Positions 44,397 to 53,978 of a stretch of 64,000 nucleotides of DNA are shown here, one piece after another. A program made the position numbers and the translations under genes. Below the pieces are notes generated by a model. That model saw only the letters and a program-made list of their open reading frames with translations. It was not told the DNA's origin and made no database searches. How positions within the stretch are numbered: the first letter of the stretch is position 1; every line of letters starts with the position of its first letter. The stretch is taken from positions 31,378 through 95,377 of the forward strand of contig JBBQXS010000016.1 in NCBI GenBank assembly GCA_038209365.1, written 5' to 3'. Source of the stretch: DASQHW01 sp038209365 (lineage in GTDB: Bacteria; Actinomycetota; Acidimicrobiia; IMCC26256; PALSA-610).

Positions 44397-44414
44397 TGAG
44401 TGAGCCCTCACTCA
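44397..44414. promoter_or_regulatory. TetR operator at the promoter of the exporter operon
   Basis: A perfect inverted repeat with 7-base arms TGAGTGA and TCACTCA around a 4-base GCCC centre. It sits two bases upstream of a TAATAT -10 box read on the minus strand, that is, within the -35/-10 spacer. TGAGTGA-n-TCACTCA palindromes are common operators of TetR regulators that guard multidrug exporters. This should give direct autorepression. Confidence 0.72.
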
Positions 44415-44448
44415 ATCCCCGCGCCACGGCATACATCGCCCAGATGGG

Positions 44449-45456
44449 TCAGATGCCGCTGAAGAACGCCTTGGCCTGCAGCGTCTCCGAGCCATCGGCA
44501 CAGAACAGCTGGAATCCAGAGCAGGAACCGCCGAACGTCCCATTGTTCGACATCGAGTACTGGAAGGCGGCAGCGATCTTCCCCTCGTCCAAAAGGGTTG
44601 CCCACTCCTTCAACGCCCGCACCGTCCAGGTTTGGATGAACGGCCGCTGGTAGCGGACCTCGTCGAAGCCGTCCATGTTCCACTCCGTGATCCATACCGG
44701 CGTCGTGTAACCGACATTGTTCTGCATCCGATTCTTCAAGTCGGTCGCGAAGGTGTCCCACTGCGAGATCGCATCGATGCACGCTTGCTCGATGTCGGAA
44801 GGCTTGCAGACGTATGCGTGGTAGCTGACCACATCGGGCCGTGGGGACGCGGTCCTCATGAACGTCTCGATGTAGGGGCCGTTGTAGCCGGCATTGACCG
44901 GTCCGATGAAGTGCGCGTGGGGATGGTTCGCCTTCAGGGTCGGGACGTCGCGGTTCCAGCCGGCGGTGTAGGCCGCGGCACTGATCCCCGGTCCCCCGTC
45001 GCATGAGTGGTCAGCTTCGTTGCCGTATTCGACGTAGTAGTCCGCGTTCTTGGTTTCGATGTCGACGTTGTACAGGTAACGGTCGGACGCCGACAGTGAG
45101 TTCTTACATGCGCCGGGAACGATCACGACCGGGATCGCGCCTGCGTTCGTCACTGCCTTGACCAGGTCGGTGTATTGGGTGTCGGTCCAGCCGTCGCGGA
45201 ACGGGATCCGCAGATACGGGATGTCGTGGCGCTTGATCGTCTCCTGCAGGGCCTCCGTGTTCATGAACTGATCAGTAGGGTCGAGGCCCTTGACATTGAT
45301 CGACCGGACGCGTGTGGCGGCTGAAAGACCGGCAGACGGAACCGCGCTCGGCGTGTGGGGGCTGCCGGCGCCGTCGACGAACGCGAAGATCACGGTGGAG
45401 GCTCCGACCGCGAGCGCCAGGAACCCAGCGATGCGGATAACCAGCGGAACTGACAT
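44449..45456 (-). CDS. Secreted or membrane-anchored clan GH-A-type glycoside hydrolase
   Basis: A 335-residue protein with an N-terminal signal anchor (VIRIAGFLALAVGASTVIFAFV) and a TIM-barrel hydrolase domain. Two glutamates occupy GH-A positions: E147 in YYVEYGNEAD (acid/base) and E258 in PVWITEWN (nucleophile). I cannot fix the family; GH39- or GH5-like is possible. ATG 45456 follows GGAAG. It is transcribed after the membrane glycosyltransferase and probably trims the glycan made by this locus. It converges with nothing and ends just upstream of the tetR operator. Confidence 0.75.
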   Translation of the reverse strand: MSVPLVIRIAGFLALAVGASTVIFAFVDGAGSPHTPSAVPSAGLSAATRVRSINVKGLDPTDQFMNTEALQETIKRHDIPYLRIPFRDGWTDTQYTDLVKAVTNAGAIPVVIVPGACKNSLSASDRYLYNVDIETKNADYYVEYGNEADHSCDGGPGISAAAYTAGWNRDVPTLKANHPHAHFIGPVNAGYNGPYIETFMRTASPRPDVVSYHAYVCKPSDIEQACIDAISQWDTFATDLKNRMQNNVGYTTPVWITEWNMDGFDEVRYQRPFIQTWTVRALKEWATLLDEGKIAAAFQYSMSNNGTFGGSCSGFQLFCADGSETLQAKAFFSGI

Positions 45457-45518
45457 TTCCTGCTTCCGTCTTTTCGCGGAGCGTGCGCTCGACACTTACG
45501 CAAGGCTAGAGCAGCGCT

Positions 45519-47045
45519 TCACGGCCAGACGTTCATCCTCAGCTGCTTCAGGTCCGTGAAGTTGCCGTGTCCCGGGACGAGCGCGCTTCGGAACAAATAG
45601 AAGTGGCCTTTTCCATACGCATTCTCGAATGGAATCGACGAAATCAGATCGTAGTTGCGTGTTTGGTTCATCTGTCCCGCGAGAAAGTATGCCTGTTCGG
45701 GAAAATAGTTGAAGCTGAGCTCGACGAAGTCGTAGTAGCGATCCTTCACTGCCCGACTGAGCGCTTGATTGCCGAGCAGCTGCTCACCGGTTGGATCGAC
45801 ATAGAAGGGATAGTAGAAGCTGCTCCATTGCCACTCCTCGGTGATATCCCGCGCGTCATAACGGGCTACCTCGATATCCTCCGTCAGGATCCTGCCCGTA
45901 CCGTCGCGTAATTGTGTGTGGAGCGCGTGACTCAGCTGCGATGTGTTGGCCCAGTTGTCAAAAAGCCTGTGGGACTGACCCAGGCCGAGCGTGAGTATCA
46001 CGAGCACCACGGCAACGCCGGCGAGCCAGTAGCCCCTGTTGCTCGAGAGCGGTGGCCGCTCGTAACCCGACAGCCAAGCGAGCGCATATCCAGCGAGAGG
46101 TACCGCGAAGAACAGTCCGTACGCGATGTGCTTGTCCAGCGAGATCGGTTCGCGCATGTAAATGTGATACGTCGGAGCGAGCCATGAAGAGACGAAGAGG
46201 ATCACCGCTAATACCCGGAGCCGCCTCCACTTCCAGAGCAGCAGGAGTCCGGCCAACGCGATCCCGAACACGACGCCACCCATTTGCAGGACATGGTTGA
46301 AGAGATCGGGCCGAGGCGCTTTGAGGAACGTCTCACGGCTCGTCGTACTCCCCGAGAGGGCATGGAATGCCCGTTCATCGATTGTTTGATAGGCGATGCC
46401 GAGGCTGCACGCGAACGCAGAGAGCGCCAGGAACAGGCGCATGAGCGCGGCTCGCCATCCACGAGAGCCCACGCTTACGCATGCGAGGACGGCGAGCACA
46501 GGAAGAACGAACAATCCGGCCGCATACTTCGCCAACATCGCGGCGACGAGCACCGGGCCGATCGCGAGTGCCAACCACGGACTCTTCTCTGTCCCGGATC
46601 GCACGCCGATACCGGTTGCAAGTGCAATGAGGAAGAGGCACAAGGCGTCGAACGTCGCGAGGCGGCCGAGGAAGAGGACCACACCGGTCAGGGCATAAGC
46701 AGCGGATGCGAAGACTGCGGCGGGCCGGTCGAAGAGCCTCTTCGTCACCGAATAGACGATCGCCGTCACGCCCAGCATGCACAGGAGACTGAAGCTACGC
46801 GCGAGCTCGAGTCCACCGACCCTGTCGAGATAACCGCCGATGACCGGATAGACGTAGGGATAACCCGAGAAATAGAACGCATAGTGATCGAGCGGAGCCG
46901 GGCCGCCCATCCAGTCACGGACGATTTGCCTACCGGCGTAGAGGTAGAGCCCTTCGTCCTGGAAGGCGCTGTTGTGCAAGGTCGCGATGGAGACCACCGA
47001 CTGCATTGCCAGGATGAGCAGGAGTGGCTGGCGCGCAAAGAGCAC
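45519..47045 (-). CDS. Polytopic GT-C-type glycosyltransferase
   Basis: A 508-residue membrane protein with about ten hydrophobic helices and a C-terminal extracytoplasmic domain. The first loop carries the acidic pair FQDEGLYLYAG, the catalytic signature of ArnT/PMT-like GT-C enzymes that use lipid-linked sugars. The annotated start is GTG 47045. A strong AAGGAG overlaps the upstream stop at 47118, and the frame stays open there (I-A-T-Y-A-I-P...), hinting at an earlier start, perhaps ATA 47105. It follows the GT2-GH26 gene and probably acts in the same glycan pathway. Confidence 0.8.
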   Translation of the reverse strand: MLFARQPLLLILAMQSVVSIATLHNSAFQDEGLYLYAGRQIVRDWMGGPAPLDHYAFYFSGYPYVYPVIGGYLDRVGGLELARSFSLLCMLGVTAIVYSVTKRLFDRPAAVFASAAYALTGVVLFLGRLATFDALCLFLIALATGIGVRSGTEKSPWLALAIGPVLVAAMLAKYAAGLFVLPVLAVLACVSVGSRGWRAALMRLFLALSAFACSLGIAYQTIDERAFHALSGSTTSRETFLKAPRPDLFNHVLQMGGVVFGIALAGLLLLWKWRRLRVLAVILFVSSWLAPTYHIYMREPISLDKHIAYGLFFAVPLAGYALAWLSGYERPPLSSNRGYWLAGVAVVLVILTLGLGQSHRLFDNWANTSQLSHALHTQLRDGTGRILTEDIEVARYDARDITEEWQWSSFYYPFYVDPTGEQLLGNQALSRAVKDRYYDFVELSFNYFPEQAYFLAGQMNQTRNYDLISSIPFENAYGKGHFYLFRSALVPGHGNFTDLKQLRMNVWP

Positions 47046-47115
47046 GCGCGCGGACCTGCCGGTGCGACGCTCGAGCCTGGCCTGCGGTATGGCGTAGGTA
47101 GCTATCCGAATCTCC

Positions 47116-50100
47116 TTACGGTGTGCGTTCGGCGACGATGCGTTTCATCGCGGCCAGCGACTGAGCGTCCGATGCCAACGACCAGCTCTTGACTTGCGCC
47201 GCGGTCGGCGTGAGGTCCGGTCCTCCTTCGTGGTAGAGGAACGCGTATACCTGATGTGACGCGTCGATCGCGTTCCCCAGCTTGACCAACCAGGCTGCCT
47301 TTTCCGCAGGCGGACCGGCGGCGCTGGCCTCCACGAACAGCGACTTTCCGGGATACCGCTGCGTCACGTCGCGCAGCACGCGCTCCGGATCTCCCCACGT
47401 CGTCCCCGGGTAGTTGATGAAGCTCTGCAGGATGGCGTCGACGTTCGACGCCGGTGGCGCAAAAGCCTGATCGTGAGCAGGATCGGCCGGAGCCCATACC
47501 CAGGCCACGTTCTTCGCGCCCACCGCGCGGAACAGTGATTGCGTGTGGATCCACGCCTTGGCGACGTCGGCGGGAATTCCTCCGTGTGCAACGCCCGAGG
47601 ACACGGACCAGTTCTTGTCGGCGTGCGGCAGGATCGTCAGGTACACGGGTCGCGCGAAGTCCCGAATTGCGGCCGCCCAACGCTTGACGTCGGAGTCTCG
47701 AACCCCATTGAAGATCGCCGGCAAGCTCGCATCGAGAGGAGCGCGGTGACCCGGCCCGAAGATGCCGAACTGCAGGGTGATCCAGGGGCGCGCTCCTTGC
47801 TCGGCCAGTTTGCCTGCCCAATGCGTGTCGAACCGATCACTGATGTCCTGCGTGCGACCGACAATTGAAAAGCGGACGCCGAGATCGCGCTCCAACGCTG
47901 ACGGTTGCTGCGTCAACAGTTGGACTGGCAACGACAGACCGACGTACTGCCGAGTCGCCTCTGCCGGCCCGATGACGAATGCGTGTGGACCGCTATTTGC
48001 AAAGATCCGCGAGGAGGCCAACGGTGGACTCAGGAGAAGTGGGCTTGCCATCAAGGTGGCCAGTCCGAGACTTGCCGGCCTCAGGGCTCTCTTGCGCACG
48101 AGCAGCTTCGACGCGTAATGCTGCTTGACCGTGGTCTGAGGCGTCACGCCGGCGCGCTCGTCTGTCCTGTGTGCGCGTATGTCGGCATATGCCAGGGACA
48201 GGAAACTCCCGATCAGGAGTAACGAGTAGAAGATCCAGAACACGCTGATGAAGAGCGATGCCCGCTGCGCGCCTTTGAGTTGTGTAGCCCAGAAGAGAGA
48301 GGCGACGAAGAGCGGTAAGAAGAATGCGTAGATACCCAAATGGCGGAAAGACTGTCGCCCGTGGCGCACCTTGGAGGTGACTGCAAAGGACGTCTTGCGT
48401 CGTGCGATGACTGCGATGAGGCTTCCGACCAACGCCGGAAAGCTGCCGAAGCCGACGACGATTCCACGCAAGCCGGTCACGCCGCGCCCGGCGTACCACA
48501 TTGCTCCGACGGCAAGAACTACGTAAGGGACGAAATGCCAGAGGTAGTCGCTCAGTGTCGCGCGGCGCACGGCCGGAATCGCCGTGAAGATGAAGAGCAC
48601 CGGGCTGAGCATGTAGACGAGATCGCGCACACCGCACAAGTAATGCGTACATGCGAGGAGATATTGCACGCGTTGCCCGAGACGTAACCCACGCCTCCTC
48701 GGCAGGAGGATGTCACGCCAATGACTGCGCAGCACACCCAGCGTGCCGCGCGCCCACCGGCCCTGCTGCTTCAGATACGACGGAATGTCGAGTGGCCCCA
48801 GTCCGGTGGCGAGGACCTCCGTGAGATAGATGCTTCGCCACCTCGCGTGCAGGGCGATAGAGGCGGCAAAGTCCTCGGTCACGGAATCTTGCGGCAAGCC
48901 GCCGATCTCGTCCAGGGCCGCGGCGCGAATCACGACGTTCGTGCCGCAAATGAACGCGGCGTTCAGCGCCGCTTTCCCTGGACACAGCAGGTTGTAGAAC
49001 ATCGACTGCTGATCGTCGGCCCACCGAGCGACGGGGTTCTTCAGGTTCGCGTAGTACTGCCCTGTCTGCACCCAACCGATCGTCACGTCGGCGAAGGGCG
49101 GAACGGTCTTGAGGAGAAAATCAGGTTCCGGCACTTGATCGGCATCGAAGATTGCCAGCAGTGCGTTCCCCGTCGCGTGCACGTGTTGGCGCGCGTTTTC
49201 GATGTTGCCTGCTTTCGCGCCGCCACCCTGCGTTCTCGTCACGCAGAGGACACCGAGGTCTTGCGCGAGCGTCTCGATCTCGGCCCAGCACGGCGCGCCG
49301 GCCGCGCGACCGTCATTGCAGACGACGATCGTCACGTGCGAGTGAGGATGCTGCGCCAAGTACTTGTCACGCGCGGCAATGCACCCTTCGAGGGTCCGCT
49401 TGAGGAGTGCGACTCCCTCATTGAGGGTTGGGACGAAAATGAAGATCGGATACTGCGTCGGCTCTTCAGTTGGCTCGATCAACGGTGCCGGCCGCGGCCA
49501 AATCGTGAACTGGAAACCGAGCACGTGCAGGGCGCCGAGCGCCTCCGCGCAAAGAAGCGGAAGGGCAATCCACCAACCCCGCCAGTTCGTCACCGAAAGG
49601 CGCCAACTCACATAGTCGAGCGTGGCGACTCCGACGGCCATGGCCAGCAACATCGTGATCGCCTGTTGCCGGTTGACGTCCATCGTGAACGGAATCGCCA
49701 ACCCGACGACCAGCACGCCGAGTATCACGAGTGGCCCCGGGTGCGCATAGGCAATCCACGCGGCTGCCACGACGACCGAGAACCCAGCGGCCCCGCGCTG
49801 GAGCTTTCCGTTGGACCGAGAGTGCGGCGACCGAGGTGTCGGCAGTCGTCGTCTCACCGCGACCGCGACGTGCTCCGGAGCTCGACCTCCGCGGGTCGGC
49901 AGACCGGCCAACGGAGTCTTCGCGGCGTTGAACGGAGTGAAGTAGTACTGCCGAGATTCAAGCCTCGAGTTCGTCGATGACGAGAGGCAGGAGTTCAACA
50001 GCGCGAGGTTCACGCCGAACATCAGCGAAAAGGCGAGGATCACGGGCGTCGACCAGAGACTCGAAAGGTGTTCGGTCGGATCGACCAACGCGAGCGCGAT

Positions 50101-50766
50101 CAAGACGTTCAAGAGCGCGAGCAGCGGAATCGTTGCGCGCGCTCCGGCTGGGAGTCGACTCCACTGCCGCGTCACGACGTCGAGGGCGCCGCGCAAGGGC
50201 CCGGAGCGGGGCGCGCGCGGGATGAACGCTCTCTGTGTGAGCGCAGCGATGCGGCGCCTGTACGACCGCAGCAGTCGCGTCGGGAGGGCGACCGTCACCG
50301 CGATGATCAGGCTGAACTGCCACGCCCCGGGGCGCTGCCAGACCAGCCAACCGAGACTGGCAACGATCGCGAGAAGGAGGACTGCCCGCAGGAGCTCGCG
50401 GGTGTTCCCATGAGTGAGCTCGGAGCGCGGGTGTGTGGACAGACGCGGCGCGAACGGGTGCGTCGCGACGGCCTCCGAAAGGGCACCACGGGCGCGCAAG
50501 GTGCGAAGCATCCCAACGAGGGTGCTCCCGGCCACGGCGCTCAAAAGCAATGACATCCCGGCCGTCAGGACGAGGGCGTAGGTGACGGTGTAAATGCGCG
50601 GAACAACCACTGCCGCGGCAGTGGCCGACGCCAGAAGAACGCCCAGGCCGAGCAGGAGCCGACGCAGTACAGGAGCCGGACGGAGAGCGAGCGGACCGGG
50701 CCGTCTGTTCGCCGCCCACTTCCCGGAGCGCGTGGCATCACGCCGAGCGGGGATCAGGAAGGCCAT
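47116..50766 (-). CDS. Cellulose-synthase-like GT2 fused to a GH26-like domain
   Basis: A 1216-residue protein. Residues 1-430 contain many transmembrane segments. Residues 440-690 form a processive GT2 domain with FVPTLNEG, the DAD at 541-543, VTED near 629-632 and QQGRW (667-671). More helices (about 700-870) follow, then a C-terminal domain (about 920-1216) that resembles GH26 mannanases (AVGAKNVAWVWAP). In that domain the HE motif of the acid/base reads HADKNW, so hydrolysis is doubtful. It would polymerise and export a beta-linked polysaccharide and hold or edit it outside. Its stop overlaps the next ribosome-binding site. Confidence 0.85.
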   Translation of the reverse strand: MAFLIPARRDATRSGKWAANRRPGPLALRPAPVLRRLLLGLGVLLASATAAAVVVPRIYTVTYALVLTAGMSLLLSAVAGSTLVGMLRTLRARGALSEAVATHPFAPRLSTHPRSELTHGNTRELLRAVLLLAIVASLGWLVWQRPGAWQFSLIIAVTVALPTRLLRSYRRRIAALTQRAFIPRAPRSGPLRGALDVVTRQWSRLPAGARATIPLLALLNVLIALALVDPTEHLSSLWSTPVILAFSLMFGVNLALLNSCLSSSTNSRLESRQYYFTPFNAAKTPLAGLPTRGGRAPEHVAVAVRRRLPTPRSPHSRSNGKLQRGAAGFSVVVAAAWIAYAHPGPLVILGVLVVGLAIPFTMDVNRQQAITMLLAMAVGVATLDYVSWRLSVTNWRGWWIALPLLCAEALGALHVLGFQFTIWPRPAPLIEPTEEPTQYPIFIFVPTLNEGVALLKRTLEGCIAARDKYLAQHPHSHVTIVVCNDGRAAGAPCWAEIETLAQDLGVLCVTRTQGGGAKAGNIENARQHVHATGNALLAIFDADQVPEPDFLLKTVPPFADVTIGWVQTGQYYANLKNPVARWADDQQSMFYNLLCPGKAALNAAFICGTNVVIRAAALDEIGGLPQDSVTEDFAASIALHARWRSIYLTEVLATGLGPLDIPSYLKQQGRWARGTLGVLRSHWRDILLPRRRGLRLGQRVQYLLACTHYLCGVRDLVYMLSPVLFIFTAIPAVRRATLSDYLWHFVPYVVLAVGAMWYAGRGVTGLRGIVVGFGSFPALVGSLIAVIARRKTSFAVTSKVRHGRQSFRHLGIYAFFLPLFVASLFWATQLKGAQRASLFISVFWIFYSLLLIGSFLSLAYADIRAHRTDERAGVTPQTTVKQHYASKLLVRKRALRPASLGLATLMASPLLLSPPLASSRIFANSGPHAFVIGPAEATRQYVGLSLPVQLLTQQPSALERDLGVRFSIVGRTQDISDRFDTHWAGKLAEQGARPWITLQFGIFGPGHRAPLDASLPAIFNGVRDSDVKRWAAAIRDFARPVYLTILPHADKNWSVSSGVAHGGIPADVAKAWIHTQSLFRAVGAKNVAWVWAPADPAHDQAFAPPASNVDAILQSFINYPGTTWGDPERVLRDVTQRYPGKSLFVEASAAGPPAEKAAWLVKLGNAIDASHQVYAFLYHEGGPDLTPTAAQVKSWSLASDAQSLAAMKRIVAERTP

Positions 50767-51232
50767 GGCATCGTCAATTCACGCCGCACGGTTGCGTTCT
50801 ATCCGGTAGCCAGTCGGTCAGGTCGGCTTGAACGGCATCGCTCCCGATGTCGCCGGGCGCGACCGCGCACGCGAAGGGTCGTCACGAACGCCCCGCCTAC
50901 CTTCTGCTCTCTCCCAGCATCGAGCAGCATCGCTCGTGTCGCCGCTACGGCGCGACGCGACAAACCACCCGAGAAGCACCTCGACATTGCGTCCGCCCTA
51001 ATTCAGTTGAAGGCAATCGCCGATTGTGACCACGCACCCATCAGAGTGGCAATGATCTCTTCCAGTGGGATTCCACCCTGACCGTTCGCCGGCCGATCGT
51101 CGGCGAACACCGCCGCAGACCTCACGCGGCCTCTGATCGATGTGCAGTGGGGGTGCGCGGGCGCGGCTGGGAGGGTGCGCGAGGCTCTTCAGCGGCCGCC
51201 GCGACAAGCGGCGCGCGGACCAGGAGCGGACC
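50767..51232. other. Intergenic region between divergent glycan genes
   Basis: A 466-base gap between the divergent GT2-GH26 and GH10 genes. It must hold two promoters, but I could not identify convincing -10/-35 pairs or a palindrome. Short open frames (for example 50799-50987 minus) have arginine-rich shadow-like composition. The GH10 ribosome-binding site AGGAG lies at the right edge. Confidence 0.5.
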
Positions 51233-52313
51233 ATGCGCGCGTGTCGTATCGGCGTCCCGGTGTGGATGGCCGTCGTGATGGTCGCAGCCAGTTGTTCGTC
51301 GTCGCCACGGGCGCGTGGATCCGTCCAGCACCCGTCAACGACGTCACTGCCGCCGGCGCAGACCGGCTTGCGGTTCCTGGCCGAAATGCGTGGCTTGTCG
51401 CTGGGGACGGCGGTCGACGACGGCGCCCTGCAACACGAGGCCGACTACCGCCGGACACTCGCGACTCAGTTCAACTCGGTCGAGCCGGAAAACGTCATGA
51501 AATGGGAGATCGTTCATCCCGCGCCCGATCGCTACGACTTCCGAGCCCGGCGATCGCCTCGTGGCTTTCGCCCGCGCCAATCGCATGGCGGTTCGGGGTC
51601 ACACTCTCGTGTGGCGAAACGCGAACCCTCCGTGGCTGGAGCGTGGACACTTCACCCGTGAGCAGGCGATCACGCTCTTGCGCGACCACATACACGCAGT
51701 CGTGGGCCACTATCGGGGCGAAATCGATCAGTGGGATGTCGTCAACGAAGCGCTCGACGACTCCGGCCATTACGCCGACAATCCCTGGCTACGGGCGATC
51801 GGGCCGGATTACGTCCCCATGGCGTTCCGTTTCGCCCACGACGCGGACCCGCACGCGAAGCTCTACTACAACGACTACGACATCGCCTATCCGGGGCCAA
51901 AAGCCGCCGCGATCGTCGCGCTCGTCACGGCGCTACGAGATGGGGGCGCGCCGATCGACGGGCTGGGCATGCAGTTCCACCTCATCCCGCCCGTTGCCGA
52001 TCTCGCGCGTATCGCCGAACAGATGCGAGCGGTCGCCGACCTGGGTCTCAGCTATGCGATCACGGAGTTCGACGTTCCGCTGAAGCTGCCTGCAACCCGC
52101 GCGGAGCTACAAATGCAAGCCGACCTCGCAGGCGGTCTCCTGCGCACTTGCCTCACAGCACCCAACTGTCACACGTTCAACATGTGGGGATTCACCGACC
52201 GGCACTCCTGGGTGCCGCAACACCTCGCCGGATACGGTGCTGCGACCCCTACCGACATCCACCTGCGACCGAAAGCAGCCTGGCAAGCACTCAACGAGTC
52301 GCTCACCTCCTGA
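51233..52313 (+). pseudogene. GH10 endo-1,4-beta-xylanase lipoprotein, interrupted by a frameshift
   Basis: From ATG 51233 (preceded by AGGAG) a lipoprotein signal peptide (MRACRIGVPVWMAVVMVAASC) leads into a GH10 domain: RGLSLGTAVD, FNSVEPENVMKWEIVHP. After YDF at about 51540 the frame shifts, and the domain continues in another frame with LVAFARANRMAVRGHTLVW, the acid/base Glu in WDVVNEAL and the nucleophile Glu in AITEFDVPL. One extra base near 51541-51545 explains the break. As written it yields no active enzyme; an assembly error or a recent mutation are both possible. Otherwise the xylanase is complete. Confidence 0.8.
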
Positions 52314-52334
52314 CGCGTCGCACCGGGGTCTCGC

Positions 52335-53279
52335 TCAGAGCCCGATCACCCGCGGCGCGACCCGGTTGGCGAGAAGTTCCTCGTACAACCTCATGGTTTC
52401 CCGATGGGGTGCCCTGTTGAGCTCTCGGCGCAAGTGAGCGCGACAGAACTCGAACTGACGAAGGGCGAGGTCACGAGCACCACTGTCGTCGTACAGACGC
52501 ATCAGGTGGCGATGCGCGTCTTCCCGCGTCTGGTCCTCGAGGAGTGCAGTCTCGAGGCAGTCGATCGCCCCACTACGGTCACCCTGGGTCTCGAGAGTCT
52601 CCGCGAGTCCGAGAAGCACTCTCAGGTGCAGGTCGCCGAGGTAGCGGCGGCGCTCCGACGGCCAGTCCTCGTACCGGTCCTCGGGCAGCAACGGGCCTCT
52701 GTACAGGGCGAGTGCGGCTTCATACGCGGGGACCGTCGCCATCCGCAGGGCACTCTGCGCAAGTCGCTGGAAGTCATCGGCGTCGATCAGCACATGCTGT
52801 GTGTCGAGCCCGATCATTTCGTCTCGCGCGTAGAGATATACGCAGCCCTGCCTGGGGAGCAGCTCGGGCTCGAGTGCGCGGCGAGCCGCGTGAAGCGCCT
52901 TCGCGAGACTGTTGCGCGCCGAGTCGACGCTCGCCTTCGGCCACTGAATCTCGAAGATCTGTTCCCGATGCATCGCATGGCTCGGCGTCGTCGCCAACAG
53001 TTTCGTGAGCACTTTTGCGCTCCGCCTCTGCCACGCGTACGAAGGGACGGCGACACCTGCGCGCTCGACCCGAAATCCACCGAGCAGACAAACTCGCAAT
53101 GTCGTGGCGCCGCTCCTCTGCGCGAATTCTGCTTCTGCGTTGTACTCCCGCGTCGTCGTCTCCTCCCCCACAGGAACGAGATGGCTCGGACTCGAGTCGG
53201 CGCGAGCGAGCCCGGATCCGTCGGCCGCGATCACGACCGCAGCTCTGCAGAACAGCCCACGCGAACACGCGACAGGCAC
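52335..53279 (-). CDS. SARP-type transcriptional regulator (winged helix plus BTAD)
   Basis: A 314-residue AfsR/SARP activator. An OmpR-like winged-helix DNA-binding domain (about 60-145, with LRVCLLGGFRVERAG and RRSAKVLTKLLA) is followed by a bacterial transcriptional activation domain (about 150-300, with ALALYRGPLLPEDRYEDW and RLYDDSGARDLALRQFEFCR). SARPs activate secondary-metabolite and surface-polymer genes. It converges on the GH10 gene with 21 bases between stops. The first 55 residues before the HTH are unconserved, so a later start is likely. Confidence 0.87.
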   Translation of the reverse strand: MPVACSRGLFCRAAVVIAADGSGLARADSSPSHLVPVGEETTTREYNAEAEFAQRSGATTLRVCLLGGFRVERAGVAVPSYAWQRRSAKVLTKLLATTPSHAMHREQIFEIQWPKASVDSARNSLAKALHAARRALEPELLPRQGCVYLYARDEMIGLDTQHVLIDADDFQRLAQSALRMATVPAYEAALALYRGPLLPEDRYEDWPSERRRYLGDLHLRVLLGLAETLETQGDRSGAIDCLETALLEDQTREDAHRHLMRLYDDSGARDLALRQFEFCRAHLRRELNRAPHRETMRLYEELLANRVAPRVIGL

Positions 53280-53589
53280 GCGTCACGAAGGCCACCGGAT
53301 ACTCCGCTTGTTCGTTCCCCACTCGCCGTCACGGACCCCACTCCGTCGACCGAATCCGCCCCACTGTGCCTCGTACGTGCAACACCACGACCCAACACTT
53401 CCGAGGTCGCCATGCGCCACGCCGAGGGTCGAAGCATATACAAGCCACGTACCGAATGGAATGATTCAGCGACCGCAGGACGCCTGTTTCGTTGGTGAAG
53501 CCCATCGCCACCACTCGGGCACGCGCACTGCCCGGACAAAGATCGCCTTCCACGCCCGCCGGAAGAATTTGGCGCGTTGTGTGCGCGGC
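53280..53589. other. Intergenic region upstream of the SARP gene
   Basis: A 310-base gap between the SARP start and the end of the small zinc-ribbon gene on the same strand. It is slightly lower in GC than the flanks. I see no clear gene, repeat or terminator in it; it should contain the SARP promoter. Confidence 0.45.
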
Positions 53590-53871
53590 CTACGTCGGAT
53601 CTGATGGCGCCGATTTCCGGCGCATGACTTTCCGGGCGGCGGCGCGCACCTTGTTCTCGACGGGCTCGCTTCGCTCCGCACGGTCGGCCATCGCGTCCTT
53701 GTGGGCTTTGACCAGGAAGGGAGGCGGGGACGCACTCGCGGGTCGGCCTTGTTGCTCGCGTATCTCGGCCAGGCCGTCATAGTGTTGGACCGCCCAGTAC
53801 AGATTGATCCGGCAGGAGCGGCAGTTCCACTCGTCGTCAGGTGTCTCCGCGCCACACTGCGGGCATTTCAT
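53590..53871 (-). CDS. Small zinc-ribbon protein
   Basis: A 93-residue protein starting MKCPQCGAETPDDEWNCRSC: four cysteines in two CxxC knuckles form a zinc ribbon. A helical stretch (NLYWAVQHYDGLAEIREQQ) and a basic tail follow (AARKVMRRK). AAGGA precedes ATG 53871 at good spacing. Function unknown. It sits between the SARP gene and the epimerase cluster. Confidence 0.65.
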   Translation of the reverse strand: MKCPQCGAETPDDEWNCRSCRINLYWAVQHYDGLAEIREQQGRPASASPPPFLVKAHKDAMADRAERSEPVENKVRAAARKVMRRKSAPSDPT

Positions 53872-53978
53872 CTTCGCCGTCCTTGTGCCTGAAACAGCCA
53901 ACCCCGTAACAGCTCCACGTTACGCCACCTGTCGATCGAGGCGAAAGCGTTCGAAGAAGAACGCGTGAAACGGATCTG

